A stretch of 64,000 nucleotides of DNA, from assembly GCF_013348785.1 (NCBI RefSeq), contig NZ_CP054691.1:1860001-1924000 (forward strand), given 5' to 3'. The notes under the pieces are model-generated. The model was given only the letters and a program-made list of their open reading frames with translations. It ran no database searches and was not told the origin of the DNA. A program made the position numbers and the translations under genes. Shown here piece after piece: positions 25,543 to 34,518 of the stretch; the first letter of the stretch is position 1; each line of letters starts with the position of its first letter. The stretch is from Gordonia sp. X0973. Its GTDB lineage: Bacteria > Actinomycetota > Actinomycetes > Mycobacteriales > Mycobacteriaceae.

Positions 25543-28500
25543 TCAGCTCTCCGCGCGACCCTCCAAGTCACCCTCGGTTTCCAGATAGATCCGGCGCAGC
25601 TCGTCGAGCATCTCCGGCGGCGGCGCCTCCCACAGGTCGCGCTGGGCCGCCTCGAGGAGGCGCTCGGTGATGCCGTGCAGCGCCCACGGGTTGGATTTCT
25701 CCAGGAATTCGCGGTTGGCCTCGTCGAGGACGTAGGACTCGGTGAGTTGCTCGTACATCCAATCCGCCACGACGTTGGTCGTCGCGTCGTAGCCGAAGAG
25801 GTAGTCCACCGTGGCGGCCATCTCGAAAGCGCCCTTGTAACCGTGGCGCTGCATCGCCGAGATCCACCGCGGATTGACCACGCGGGCGCGGAAAACGCGG
25901 GTCGCCTCCTCGGACAGAGTGCGGGTGCGCACCGCGTCCGGGCGGGTGGAGTCCCCGATATAGGCCTCCGGATCCGAACCGGTCAGCGCGCGGACCGTCG
26001 CGACCATGCCGCCGTGGTACTGGAAGTAGTCGTCGGAGTCGGCGATGTCGTGCTCGCGGGTGTCGGTGTTCTTCGCCGCGACGTTGATACGACGGTAGGC
26101 GCTGCGCATGTCGTCGACGGCCTCCTTCCCGTCGAGTTCGCGACCGTAGGCGTAGCCACCCCAGGCGGTGTAGACGGCGGCTAGGTCCTCGTCGGAGCGC
26201 CACTGCTGCGAGTCGATGAGCTGCAGCAGTCCGGCGCCGTAGGTGCCCGGCTTCGACCCGAAGACGCGGGTGGTGGCGCGACGGTCGTCGCCGTGGTCGG
26301 CCATCGCCTCGCGGACGTGGGCCGCGACGTAGTTCTGCTCGTCGGGTTCGTCGGCGGATGCGGCGAGGCGTACCGCGTCGTCGAGCATGGTGACGACGTG
26401 CGGGAAGGCGTCGCGGAAGAAGCCCGAGATACGGACGGTGACGTCGATGCGCGGCCGGCCGAGTTCGGCGGCGTCGACGAGCTCCAGGTCGACGACGCGG
26501 CGCGACGCCTCGTCCCACACCGGTTCGACACCGAGCAGAGCCAGCACCTCGGCGATGTCGTCGCCGGAGGTACGCATCGCCGAGGTCCCCCACACCGAGA
26601 GCCCCACCGAGCGCGGGTATTCGCCGTGGTCGGCGAGGTAGCGCTCGAGCAGCGAATCGGCCATCGCGCGCCCGGTCTCCCAGGCGAGGCGGCTGGGCAC
26701 CGCTTTGGGATCGACGGAGTAGAAGTTGCGGCCGGTCGGGAGCACGTTGATGAGCCCGCGCAGCGGCGAACCGCTCGGGCCGGACGGGATGAAGCCGCCG
26801 GCGAGTGCGTGCAGCACCCGCGGGATCTCCTGGTCGGTGGCGCGCAGCCGCGGCACCACCTCGCGGGCGGTGAATTCGAGGATGTCCGCGACACCTTCGG
26901 GTTGACCGGCTGCGATGTCGGCGACGGCCTCGGCGCTCCACCCGGCCTTGTGGCAGCGCTCGACGAGGTCGCGCGCCTGCGCCTCGGCCGCGTCCACCGT
27001 CTGCGTGCGGTCGCCGGTGTCGGCGTCGGCATTCTCGGTGAGCCCGAGCGCTTCGCGCAGCCCCGGCAGCGCCACCGAGCCACCCCACAGCTGGCGGGCG
27101 CGCAGCATGGCGAGCACCAGGTCGACCTCGCCCTCGTCGACGGGCGCCTGTCCGAGGATGTGCAGCCCGTCGCGGATCTGCACGTCCTTGATCTCGCACA
27201 ACCAGCCGTCGACGTGCAGCAGCATGTCGTCGAAGACCTCCTCGTCCGGCCGCTGCGCCAACCCCAGGTCGTGGTCCATCTTCGCGGCGGTGAGCAGGGT
27301 CCAGATCTGCTGGCGGATGGCGGGCAGCTTCGCCGGGTCGAGGGCCGAGATGTTGGCGTGCTCATCGAGCAGCTGCTCGAGCCGGGCGATGTCGCCGTAG
27401 GACTCGGCGCGGGCCATCGGCGGGATCAGGTGGTCGACGAGGACGGCGTGGGCCCGACGCTTGGCCTGCGTCCCCTCCCCCGGGTCGTTGACGAGGAACG
27501 GGTAGATCAGCGGCAGCTCGCCCAGTGCCGCATCCGTGCCGCAGGACGCGGACATCCCCAGCGTCTTGCCGGGCAGCCATTCCAGGTTGCCGTGTTTGCC
27601 GAGGTGGACGGCGGCGTCGGCACCGAATCCCCACCCGTCGGCATCCGGTCGCGACGAGAGCCACCGATAGGCCGCCAGGTAGTGGTGCGACGGCGGCAGG
27701 TCGGGATCGTGGTAGATCGCCACCGGGTTTTCGCCGAAACCGCGCGGCGGCTGGACCATGAGGACGACGTTGCCGAAGGTCATCGCGGCGATGACGATGT
27801 CACCGTCGGGGTTGGCGCTCCGGTCGACGAAGAGTTCGCCGGGCGCCGGTCCCCACTTCTCCTCGACGGCCTCGCGCAGATCGGCGGGCAGGGTCGCGAA
27901 CCACCGGCGGTAATCCTGCGCGGCGACGCGGATCGGGTTGGCGGCGAGCACCTCGTCGGTCAGCCACGCCGGGTCCTGGCCGCCCGCGTCGATCAGGGCG
28001 TGCATCAGGGCGTCGGAGTCGTCGTCGGCCAGACCAGGGATCTGGGCGGGGTCCCCGATGTCGTAGCCCGCCTCGGCGAGCGCCGTGAGCAGCCGCAACA
28101 GCGACTTCGGCGTGTCGAGGCCGACGGCGTTGCCGATGCGGGCGTGCTTCGTCGGATAGGCGGAGAGGATCAGCGCCAGCCGCTTGTCCGCGTTGGCGAG
28201 GTGGCGCAGCCGGGCGTGGCGCACCGCGATACCGGCGACCCGCGCACAGCGTTCGAGGTCGGGTTCGTACCAGGGCAGCCCGTCGTCGTCGAATTCCTTG
28301 AACGAGAACGGGACGGTGATGATCCGGCCGTCGAACTCGGGCACCGCGACCTGGCTGGCGACGTCGAGCGGGGAGAGCCCGTCGTCGTTGTCCGCCCACT
28401 GCTCGCGCGATCCGGTGACGGTCAATCCCTGCAGGATCGGGATGTCCAGCGCGGCCAGGCGCTCCACGTCCCAGGCCTCGTCCTCCCCACCCGCCGATGC

Positions 28501-29169
28501 CTGCGCCGGTGTCGTGCCACCGGCGGCGAGCACCGTCGCGACGAGCGCGTCGGCCGTGCCGATCAGCTCGATCAGATCGTCCGGCGCGGTGCGCAGCGAG
28601 GCGCAGTACACCGGCAGCGCCCTGGCGCCGGCGGCCTCGATCGCGGCGCAGAGGGCATCGACGTAGCGGGTGTTCCCGGCCAGGTGCTGGGCGCGGTAGT
28701 AGAGAACGGCGATGACCGGACCGTCGGCCGGGGCTGCCACGGATTCGCGCTCCAGCACCCCCCACATGGGCGTGACCTCCGGCTCGCCGAAGCCGAGCCC
28801 GGTGAGGAGCACCGTGTCGGAGAGGAAGTTGTGCGCGTTGACGAAGTTCTCGACGCCACCGGCGGCGAAGTAGTTGTGGACCTGGGCGGCGACGCCCGCG
28901 GGCACGGTCGAGCAGGCCATCAGATCGGGGTCGGGCTGCTGCTCCCCGGAAAGCGCGACGACCGGTTTGCCGGTGGCCAGGACCGCCTCGATCCCCTCCT
29001 CCCAGGCCCGGCGACCGCCGAGGATGCGCACGACGATCAGGTCGGCGTCGCGCGCCAGGTCGGGGATCTCGTCGACGAGGATGCGCGACGGGTTGGCCCC
29101 GCGCAACGGCGCACCACTGGCGGCCGCGGTGATGAGGTCGGTATCCGAGGTGGACAGCAGCAGGATCAC
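25543..29169 (-). CDS. cobN: Cobaltochelatase subunit CobN
   Basis: About 1208 residues, normal for CobN, the large subunit that inserts cobalt into hydrogenobyrinate a,c-diamide in aerobic B12 synthesis. The conserved AVHLGKHGNLEWLPGK segment is clear, as are ADKRLALILSAYPTKHARIGN and the C-terminal SNPWALHGITERLLEA. The GTG at 29169 is preferred over 29178: TAGGGT ends seven nt before it, mirroring the cobG side. The helper subunits (CobS/T or ChlI/D type) are not in this window. Confidence 0.93.
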   Translation of the reverse strand: MILLLSTSDTDLITAAASGAPLRGANPSRILVDEIPDLARDADLIVVRILGGRRAWEEGIEAVLATGKPVVALSGEQQPDPDLMACSTVPAGVAAQVHNYFAAGGVENFVNAHNFLSDTVLLTGLGFGEPEVTPMWGVLERESVAAPADGPVIAVLYYRAQHLAGNTRYVDALCAAIEAAGARALPVYCASLRTAPDDLIELIGTADALVATVLAAGGTTPAQASAGGEDEAWDVERLAALDIPILQGLTVTGSREQWADNDDGLSPLDVASQVAVPEFDGRIITVPFSFKEFDDDGLPWYEPDLERCARVAGIAVRHARLRHLANADKRLALILSAYPTKHARIGNAVGLDTPKSLLRLLTALAEAGYDIGDPAQIPGLADDDSDALMHALIDAGGQDPAWLTDEVLAANPIRVAAQDYRRWFATLPADLREAVEEKWGPAPGELFVDRSANPDGDIVIAAMTFGNVVLMVQPPRGFGENPVAIYHDPDLPPSHHYLAAYRWLSSRPDADGWGFGADAAVHLGKHGNLEWLPGKTLGMSASCGTDAALGELPLIYPFLVNDPGEGTQAKRRAHAVLVDHLIPPMARAESYGDIARLEQLLDEHANISALDPAKLPAIRQQIWTLLTAAKMDHDLGLAQRPDEEVFDDMLLHVDGWLCEIKDVQIRDGLHILGQAPVDEGEVDLVLAMLRARQLWGGSVALPGLREALGLTENADADTGDRTQTVDAAEAQARDLVERCHKAGWSAEAVADIAAGQPEGVADILEFTAREVVPRLRATDQEIPRVLHALAGGFIPSGPSGSPLRGLINVLPTGRNFYSVDPKAVPSRLAWETGRAMADSLLERYLADHGEYPRSVGLSVWGTSAMRTSGDDIAEVLALLGVEPVWDEASRRVVDLELVDAAELGRPRIDVTVRISGFFRDAFPHVVTMLDDAVRLAASADEPDEQNYVAAHVREAMADHGDDRRATTRVFGSKPGTYGAGLLQLIDSQQWRSDEDLAAVYTAWGGYAYGRELDGKEAVDDMRSAYRRINVAAKNTDTREHDIADSDDYFQYHGGMVATVRALTGSDPEAYIGDSTRPDAVRTRTLSEEATRVFRARVVNPRWISAMQRHGYKGAFEMAATVDYLFGYDATTNVVADWMYEQLTESYVLDEANREFLEKSNPWALHGITERLLEAAQRDLWEAPPPEMLDELRRIYLETEGDLEGRAES

Positions 29170-29176
29170 ACCGCCC

Positions 29177-29218
29177 ACCCTATGGGAGGCCGACCACGGG
29201 CCCGAACGGTCGTAGGCT
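29177..29218. promoter_or_regulatory. Back-to-back leaderless promoters of cobN and cobG
   Basis: On the minus strand TAGGGT (29182-29177) lies seven nt before the cobN GTG; on the plus strand TAGGCT (29213-29218) lies seven nt before the cobG GTG. Start codons are only 57 bp apart, which leaves no room for a cobalamin riboswitch. Both genes are probably transcribed from their start codons. Confidence 0.6.
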
Positions 29219-29225
29219 TATCCAC

Positions 29226-30401
29226 GTGGCCCCTGCCCAGCCCCGCACCGGTGCCGACCGCTGTCCCGGCGTGCTCAGCACGCATGACGCGCTCGACGGT
29301 GCCTTGGCGCGCGTCCGCCTGCCGGGTGGTCGGATCAGTCCCGAACAGCTGTCCGCCGCCGCGGCGACCGCCAGCGCGCACGGCGACGGCTTTCTGGAGC
29401 TGACGAGCCGCGGGAACCTGCAACTGCGCGGGCTGCGCGATCCGGATGCCGCCGCCGACGCCCTCCTGGGGGTCGGACTCGGATCGGCGGGCGAGGCGGA
29501 CAAGGTGCGCAATATCCTCGCCTCGCCGCTGGCCGGACGGATCGGCGGGCACGGCGGCGTCGACGACGTCGTGGCCTCCCTCGACGCGCAACTACGTGCG
29601 GGGTCGGTCACCGGGCTCTCCGGACGATTCCTCTTCGGCATCGACGACGGCCGCGGTGACGTCGTGGCCCATCGCCCCGACGTCACCGCGGTGTGGCGGG
29701 CCGATGGCGCCGCCGATCTCCTCGTGGCCGGGCGGGTGCTCGGCGGTCTCCCCCGCGACGACGTCGTGCGCAGCCTCCTGCACGTCGCGGTCGAGTTCGC
29801 CAATGCGGCCGGCGGGGCGTGGCGGATCGACGAGTTGGCCCCGCCCGAGCGGGCCGCACTGTTCTCGGTCGTCGAAGCCGTCGTCGGCGGCGCGGGAACA
29901 AGAGCTGCCGAGTCCGCGCCTCCGACGGCCGCCGCGGGTGAGGACGAGCATGAGCCGCTCGTCGGGTGGCTGCCGCAGGACGACGGGCGGGTGATGCTCG
30001 GCGCCGTCGTTCCCGGCGGTCGGCTCCCGGCACGTACCGCCGAGTTCTTCGCCGCCGTGCAATCGCCGATCATCGTCACGCCGTGGCGGGAGATCCTCCT
30101 GGCCGACCTCACCGAGGGCGTGGCCGAGGCCGTCCTGCGGGTTCTCGCCCCGATGGGTGTCATCTTCGACGCGGCGTCGCCGTGGGTGCGGATCAGCAGC
30201 TGTGCGGGCCGGCCGGGCTGCGCCAAGTCGCACGCCGACGTACGAGCCGACTCGGCCGACTACGCGGCATCGAACTCGCCGGAATCGCGCGAACACTGGG
30301 TGGGGTGCTCGCGCGGATGTGGTTCGCCGACCACGGCGCACGTGCGGGTGGAGGCACAATCCGACGGCACCTATCGTCGCATCGTTATGAGTGGCCACTA
30401 G
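29226..30401 (+). CDS. cobG: Precorrin-3B synthase
   Basis: 391 residues. Oxygen-dependent ring-contraction step that converts precorrin-3A to precorrin-3B, using a siroheme and [4Fe-4S] centre as in sulfite reductases. The ferredoxin-like half domain (FLELTSRGNLQLRGL) and the Cys cluster near the C-terminus (SCAGRPGCAKS ... GCSRGCGSP) are visible. It shows the pathway here is the aerobic one. Start GTG at 29226, leaderless type. First gene of cobG-cobH-cobIJ. Confidence 0.9.
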   Translation: MAPAQPRTGADRCPGVLSTHDALDGALARVRLPGGRISPEQLSAAAATASAHGDGFLELTSRGNLQLRGLRDPDAAADALLGVGLGSAGEADKVRNILASPLAGRIGGHGGVDDVVASLDAQLRAGSVTGLSGRFLFGIDDGRGDVVAHRPDVTAVWRADGAADLLVAGRVLGGLPRDDVVRSLLHVAVEFANAAGGAWRIDELAPPERAALFSVVEAVVGGAGTRAAESAPPTAAAGEDEHEPLVGWLPQDDGRVMLGAVVPGGRLPARTAEFFAAVQSPIIVTPWREILLADLTEGVAEAVLRVLAPMGVIFDAASPWVRISSCAGRPGCAKSHADVRADSADYAASNSPESREHWVGCSRGCGSPTTAHVRVEAQSDGTYRRIVMSGH

Positions 30402-30412
30402 GCTCACCAGCC

Positions 30413-31039
30413 ATGGCCGAGTATCTGCGCGACGGCGCGGCGATCTACGAGAGATCCTTCGCGATCATCCGCTCCGAAGCGGACCTCACCGCCTTCGACG
30501 ACGACCTCGCGACCGTCGTCGTCCGCATGATCCACGCCTGCGGCCAAACCGACCTGCCGGACGACATCCGTGCGACACCGGGGCTGGTCGCGGCCGCGCG
30601 CGGCGCATTGGAGTCCGGTGCGCCGATCCTCTGCGACGCCTCGATGGTCGCCGCCGGGGTCACCCGCAAACGCCTGCCCGCCGACAACGACGTTGTGTGC
30701 CTGCTGGGTGATCCCCGGGTGCCGGACCTGGCGGCCGAGCTGGGCACCACCCGTACCGCCGCTGCCGTCCACCTGTGGTTGCCGCGCCTACAGGGCGCGG
30801 TCGTCGCCGTCGGCAACGCACCCACGGCGTTGTTCGAACTGCTCGACCTCATCGACCAGGGGGCTCCCCGCCCGGCGGCAATCGTCGGGGCCCCGGTCGG
30901 CTTCGTGGGCGCCGCCGAATCCTGCGAGGTACTGGCCGCACGGACCGACGTCGAATTCCTCACGGTCCTCGGTCGCCGCGGCGGGTCGGCGATCACCGCC
31001 GCGGCGCTCAACGCGTTGGCCAGTGCGAGCGAACGATGA
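30413..31039 (+). CDS. cobH: Precorrin-8X methylmutase
   Basis: 208 residues. Moves a methyl group from C-11 to C-12 to form hydrogenobyrinate. The catalytic His is in RMIHACGQTD, and PILCDASMVAAGVTRKRL is characteristic. The ATG at 30413 lies 11 nt after the cobG stop. A TAGGCT hexamer at 30399 sits eight nt before the ATG, so an extra internal promoter is possible. Its TGA overlaps the cobIJ ATG. Confidence 0.94.
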   Translation: MAEYLRDGAAIYERSFAIIRSEADLTAFDDDLATVVVRMIHACGQTDLPDDIRATPGLVAAARGALESGAPILCDASMVAAGVTRKRLPADNDVVCLLGDPRVPDLAAELGTTRTAAAVHLWLPRLQGAVVAVGNAPTALFELLDLIDQGAPRPAAIVGAPVGFVGAAESCEVLAARTDVEFLTVLGRRGGSAITAAALNALASASER

Positions 31040-32526
31040 GCGGCACGCTGTACGGGGTGGGCCTCGGCCCGGGTGACTCGGAACTGGTGACGGTGAAGGC
31101 GGCCCGGCTGATCGGGGCCGCCGATGTCATCGCCTACCACTGTGCGCGGCACGGGCGGAGCATCGCGCGCCGGGTCGCCTCTCCCTACCTGCGTGAGGGA
31201 CAGATCGAGGAACGGCTCATGTACCCCGTCACCACCGAGACGGTCGACCACCCGGGCGGATACGACGGTGCGATGGCCGACTTCTATGCCGAGAGCGCCG
31301 AGCGTCTCGCCGAACATCTGGCGGCCGGGCGCGACGTCGTACTGCTGGCCGAGGGGGATCCGCTCTTCTTCAGCTCGTATATGCATATGCACAAGCGGCT
31401 GACCGGAAGGTTCGCCACCGAGATCGTCCCGGGGGTGACCTCGGTGTCCGGGGCCAGCGCGGCGCTGGGCATCCCGCTCGTCGAGGGCGAGGAGAACCTC
31501 GTCGTGCTGCCGGGCACCGCCCCCGACGGCGATCTGGTCGCCCATCTCGCGAGCGGGTCGGCGATCGCCGTGCTCAAACTCGGGCGCACCTTCGACCGGG
31601 TATGCGCTGCCCTGCGGGCCGCCGGCCGGATCGACGAGGCCTGGTACGTGGAGCGTGCGACGACCGACGAGCAGAAGATCGCCCGCGTGGTCGACGTCGA
31701 TCCGTCGACCGTCCCGTATTTCTCGATGATCGTGGTGCCCGGTGCGACGAACAATCCGCTGGCCCCGCAGGGCGCCGAAGAGGGCGGCGGGGTGACCGTC
31801 GTCGGCCTGGGCCCCGGCCCCGTGGCCCAGCAGACACCGCAGGTCCGCGCCGCGATCGCCGAGGCCACCGACCTCGTCGGCTACACCACCTATCTGAACC
31901 GCCTGACCCCGCGACCCGGTCAGCAGGTACACACCAGCGACAACCGGGTGGAGTCCCAGCGCGCCGAGTTCGCACTCGACCTGGCCCGTCGCGGCCGGAA
32001 GGTCGCGGTCGTCTCGTCGGGCGATCCCGGCGTCTTCGCGATGGCGACCGCGGTGGCCGAGGTCGCCGCGGAAACGGAATACGACCACGTGCCGGTGACG
32101 GTGTTGCCGGGGGTGACCGCCGCCTCGGCGGTGGCCGCCGCGTTCGGCGCCCCCCTCGGACACGATTTGGCGCTGATCTCGCTCTCGGATCGACTCAAGC
32201 CGTGGGAGGTCATCGAGAAGCGGATCAGCGCCGCCCTCGACGCCGACCTCGTCATCGCGATCTACAACCCGGGCTCGATCAGTCGCAACCACCAGGTCGC
32301 CGACCTGAAAGCGTTGCTGCTTGAGCGGGTGCCCGGGGAACGGGTGCTGCTGCTGGGCCGCGACGTCGGCGGCCCCGGGGAGGCGCTGACGGCGACGACC
32401 GTCGCGGATTTCGATCCCTCGGTCGTCGACATGCGCACCCTGGTGATCGTCGGGTCGTCGACGACGACCGTCGCGGAGCGGCCCGGCGGGCGGCTGGTCT
32501 TCACCCCGCGGCACTACGGGGACTGA
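31036..32526 (+). CDS. cobIJ: CobIJ: precorrin-2 C20- and precorrin-3B C17-methyltransferase fusion
   Basis: 496 residues made of two tetrapyrrole methyltransferase domains. Residues 1-245 are CobI-like (GVGLGPGDSELVTVKA; LLAEGDPLFFSSY), and from about 250 the CobJ-like part begins with VTVVGLGPGP and SSGDPGVFAMA. Such fusions are usual in Mycobacteriales. SAM is the methyl donor for both. The ATG at 31036 overlaps cobH by 4 bp. The last 13 bases overlap the convergent cobK gene. Confidence 0.95.
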   Translation: MSGTLYGVGLGPGDSELVTVKAARLIGAADVIAYHCARHGRSIARRVASPYLREGQIEERLMYPVTTETVDHPGGYDGAMADFYAESAERLAEHLAAGRDVVLLAEGDPLFFSSYMHMHKRLTGRFATEIVPGVTSVSGASAALGIPLVEGEENLVVLPGTAPDGDLVAHLASGSAIAVLKLGRTFDRVCAALRAAGRIDEAWYVERATTDEQKIARVVDVDPSTVPYFSMIVVPGATNNPLAPQGAEEGGGVTVVGLGPGPVAQQTPQVRAAIAEATDLVGYTTYLNRLTPRPGQQVHTSDNRVESQRAEFALDLARRGRKVAVVSSGDPGVFAMATAVAEVAAETEYDHVPVTVLPGVTAASAVAAAFGAPLGHDLALISLSDRLKPWEVIEKRISAALDADLVIAIYNPGSISRNHQVADLKALLLERVPGERVLLLGRDVGGPGEALTATTVADFDPSVVDMRTLVIVGSSTTTVAERPGGRLVFTPRHYGD

Positions 32527-33260
32527 TCCACGCCCCGCTTGATCCAGGCCACCGCCTCGTCGACGGTCGACACCACGGTTTCGCAGGATTCGGCGGGACG
32601 GTCGACCACGATCACCGGTAGGCCCAGTTCACGCGCCGCCACCAGCTTGGCCTCGACGAGCCCTCCCCCGCTGTTCTTGGTGACCAGCAGGTCGATGTCG
32701 TGGTCGACGAGCAGCGCCCGCTCCTCGTCGAGCCCGTAGGGCCCGCGCGACCGCAGGATCTCGCGGTGCGGCGGGAGTGGGCCCGACGGCGGGTCGACGA
32801 CGCGGATCAGGAATTCCTTCCCGTCGATCGCGGCGAAGGCGCCGACGTCCTGACGTCCGGTGGTGAGCATGACCCGCCGTGCATCCGACTCGGCCACCGC
32901 CCGCGCGGCCGCGGCGATGTCTGGGACGACGACCCAGCGATCCCCGTCCACGGGTGTCCACGCCGGGCGCAACAGCCGCAGCAGCGGGATCTCGGCCTCA
33001 CCGCAAGCCGTCGTCGCATGCCGGGAGATCTGTTGCGCGAACGGATGCGTCGCATCGACGACGGCGCTGGGCCGGTGCTCTCGCAACCAGGTGACGAGGC
33101 CGTCGACGCCGCCGAATCCGCCCGAGCGGACCTCGCCGACCGGGAGCCGCGGATTCGCCACGCGTCCGGCAAGTGAGCTGATCACCGGCACGCGGTCGGC
33201 GACGAGGCGCTGTGCCACTTCGCGCGCCTCACCGGTACCGCCGAGGATCAGAACCGCCAT
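32514..33260 (-). CDS. cobK: Precorrin-6A reductase
   Basis: 248 residues. NADPH-dependent reduction of precorrin-6A. N-terminal VLILGGTGEAREVA, VVDATHPFAQQIS and the C-terminal LLVTKNSGGGLVEAKL are family hallmarks. The ATG at 33260 has TAGGCT six nt upstream (leaderless type). It is convergent with cobIJ, whose end it overlaps by 13 bp, and divergent from a small membrane protein gene. Confidence 0.94.
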   Translation of the reverse strand: MAVLILGGTGEAREVAQRLVADRVPVISSLAGRVANPRLPVGEVRSGGFGGVDGLVTWLREHRPSAVVDATHPFAQQISRHATTACGEAEIPLLRLLRPAWTPVDGDRWVVVPDIAAAARAVAESDARRVMLTTGRQDVGAFAAIDGKEFLIRVVDPPSGPLPPHREILRSRGPYGLDEERALLVDHDIDLLVTKNSGGGLVEAKLVAARELGLPVIVVDRPAESCETVVSTVDEAVAWIKRGVDQSP

Positions 33261-33305
33261 TCGGCCAGCCTAGTTCGCCGAGTTCGGTGTGAAATGATTG
33301 CGTTC

Positions 33306-33764
33306 ATGTCGGACGCTCGTTGGAGCCGCAACGGGCGTGACCGGCCGCTCACGACCCGCCTCGGCAGCGGGAAGGACAAGTGGGTTCTCGCCATCTGCCT
33401 CGTATTCGTGCTAGCCGGGCTGGCGATGGCCTTCTCCTTCTTCTTCGCCAATCCGGCGCAGTGCGACAACAAACCGATGGGTCCCGACGATCGCTGCTCT
33501 TCGACCGGATCGATCTTCTCGAGGGGCTACCGCGAACGACTCGTCACGCCACCACCGCCGCTGCCCTACGACCTGCCGATCCAACGCCCCGCCGGCCGGA
33601 CGATCGACGAGCAGCGCGGCACGAATCGCATACAGGGGTACGCCGCTCTCTTCTGCACCGGCTTCTTCGGGTTCGGCGGCGTCGCGCTCTTCCTCAGAGC
33701 ACGTCGCGACTATCGGGCCGATCCTCGGGACCGAGATGATGCTGATCCTCCCCGCGACGGCTAG
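33306..33764 (+). CDS. Two-segment membrane protein of unknown function
   Basis: 152 residues from the second ATG (33306); an in-frame ATG at 33294 is equally open. A hydrophobic segment lies near residues 25-45 and a second near 108-127, enclosing an outer loop with NPAQCDNKPMGPDDRCSS, a Cys-pair motif I have seen in other actinobacterial membrane proteins. The charged C-terminus (DPRDRDDADPPRDG) overlaps the 3' end of the convergent cobM by 71 bp. Function unknown. Confidence 0.6.
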   Translation: MSDARWSRNGRDRPLTTRLGSGKDKWVLAICLVFVLAGLAMAFSFFFANPAQCDNKPMGPDDRCSSTGSIFSRGYRERLVTPPPPLPYDLPIQRPAGRTIDEQRGTNRIQGYAALFCTGFFGFGGVALFLRARRDYRADPRDRDDADPPRDG

Positions 33765-34518
33765 CGCCCCGCAGCTTTGATACGCGGGCCTGCGAATACA
33801 GATAGCTGTCGGTGGCCCCCGGATGGGCGGCCAGCACGCGCCCCACGAAGATGACCGCGGTCCGCACGATGCCCGCGTCGGCCAGCGCCGTGGGCAACTC
33901 GCTCAACGGGCAGCGGAGAATCTGCTCGTCGTCGCGGCTGGCGAAGGCGACGGTCGCGGTCGGGCAATCGGAGCCGTAGAAGGGCACCAAGGCGTCGACG
34001 ATGGCGTCGGCTTGCCGGGCGGCGAGGTGGAGCGCCAGTGTGACTCCGGTGGATGCGAGTTCGGCGAGGGTCTCCCCCGGCGGCATATCGGTGGAGAGCG
34101 TCGACACCCTCGTGATGAGCAGGCTCTGTCCGACACCTGGAACTGTGAGCTCGGCACCGAGCGCGGCCGCCGCCGCGGCGAAGGCGGGCACGCCGGGCAC
34201 GATCCGCGTGGCGACGCCGCGCTCGTGCAGCAGGCGCTGTTGTTCGGCGACGGCAGAGTACAGCGACGGATCGCCGGAGTGCAGCCGCGCCACGTCCTGT
34301 CCGCCACGGTTGGCGGCGACCATGCGCTCCACGATCTCGGCGAGCGGCATCCGCGCGGTGTTGACCAATTCCGCCCCCGGCGGACAGCGATCGAGCATCT
34401 CGGCGGGGACGAGTGATCCGGCGTACAGGCACACCGGGCACCGTTCGAGCAGTTCAGCGCCCCGCAGGGTGATCAGGTCGGGCGCACCCGGACCGGCACC
34501 GATGAAGTAGACGGTCAT
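33694..34518 (-). CDS. cobM: Precorrin-4 C11-methyltransferase
   Basis: 274 residues. SAM-dependent methylation at C-11. N-terminal VYFIGAGPGAPDLITLRG, LVPAEMLDRCP and LHSGDPSLYSAVAEQ define the family. The ATG at 34518 overlaps the cobL stop (ATGA). After the usual end (SYLYSQARV) there are some 25 extra charged residues, encoded in the overlap with the convergent small membrane-protein gene. Third gene of the SDR-cobL-cobM operon. Confidence 0.93.
   Translation of the reverse strand: MTVYFIGAGPGAPDLITLRGAELLERCPVCLYAGSLVPAEMLDRCPPGAELVNTARMPLAEIVERMVAANRGGQDVARLHSGDPSLYSAVAEQQRLLHERGVATRIVPGVPAFAAAAAALGAELTVPGVGQSLLITRVSTLSTDMPPGETLAELASTGVTLALHLAARQADAIVDALVPFYGSDCPTATVAFASRDDEQILRCPLSELPTALADAGIVRTAVIFVGRVLAAHPGATDSYLYSQARVSKLRGASRRGEDQHHLGPEDRPDSRDVL

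Noticed and set aside
29170..29225. Cobalamin riboswitch between cobN and cobG
   Set aside because: Too short for the roughly 200-nt element, and no B12-box-like sequence is visible.
26293..29403. 1036-residue plus-strand open frame opposite cobN
   Set aside because: Antisense shadow caused by GC-rich codon use; cobN shows clear family motifs, the shadow none.
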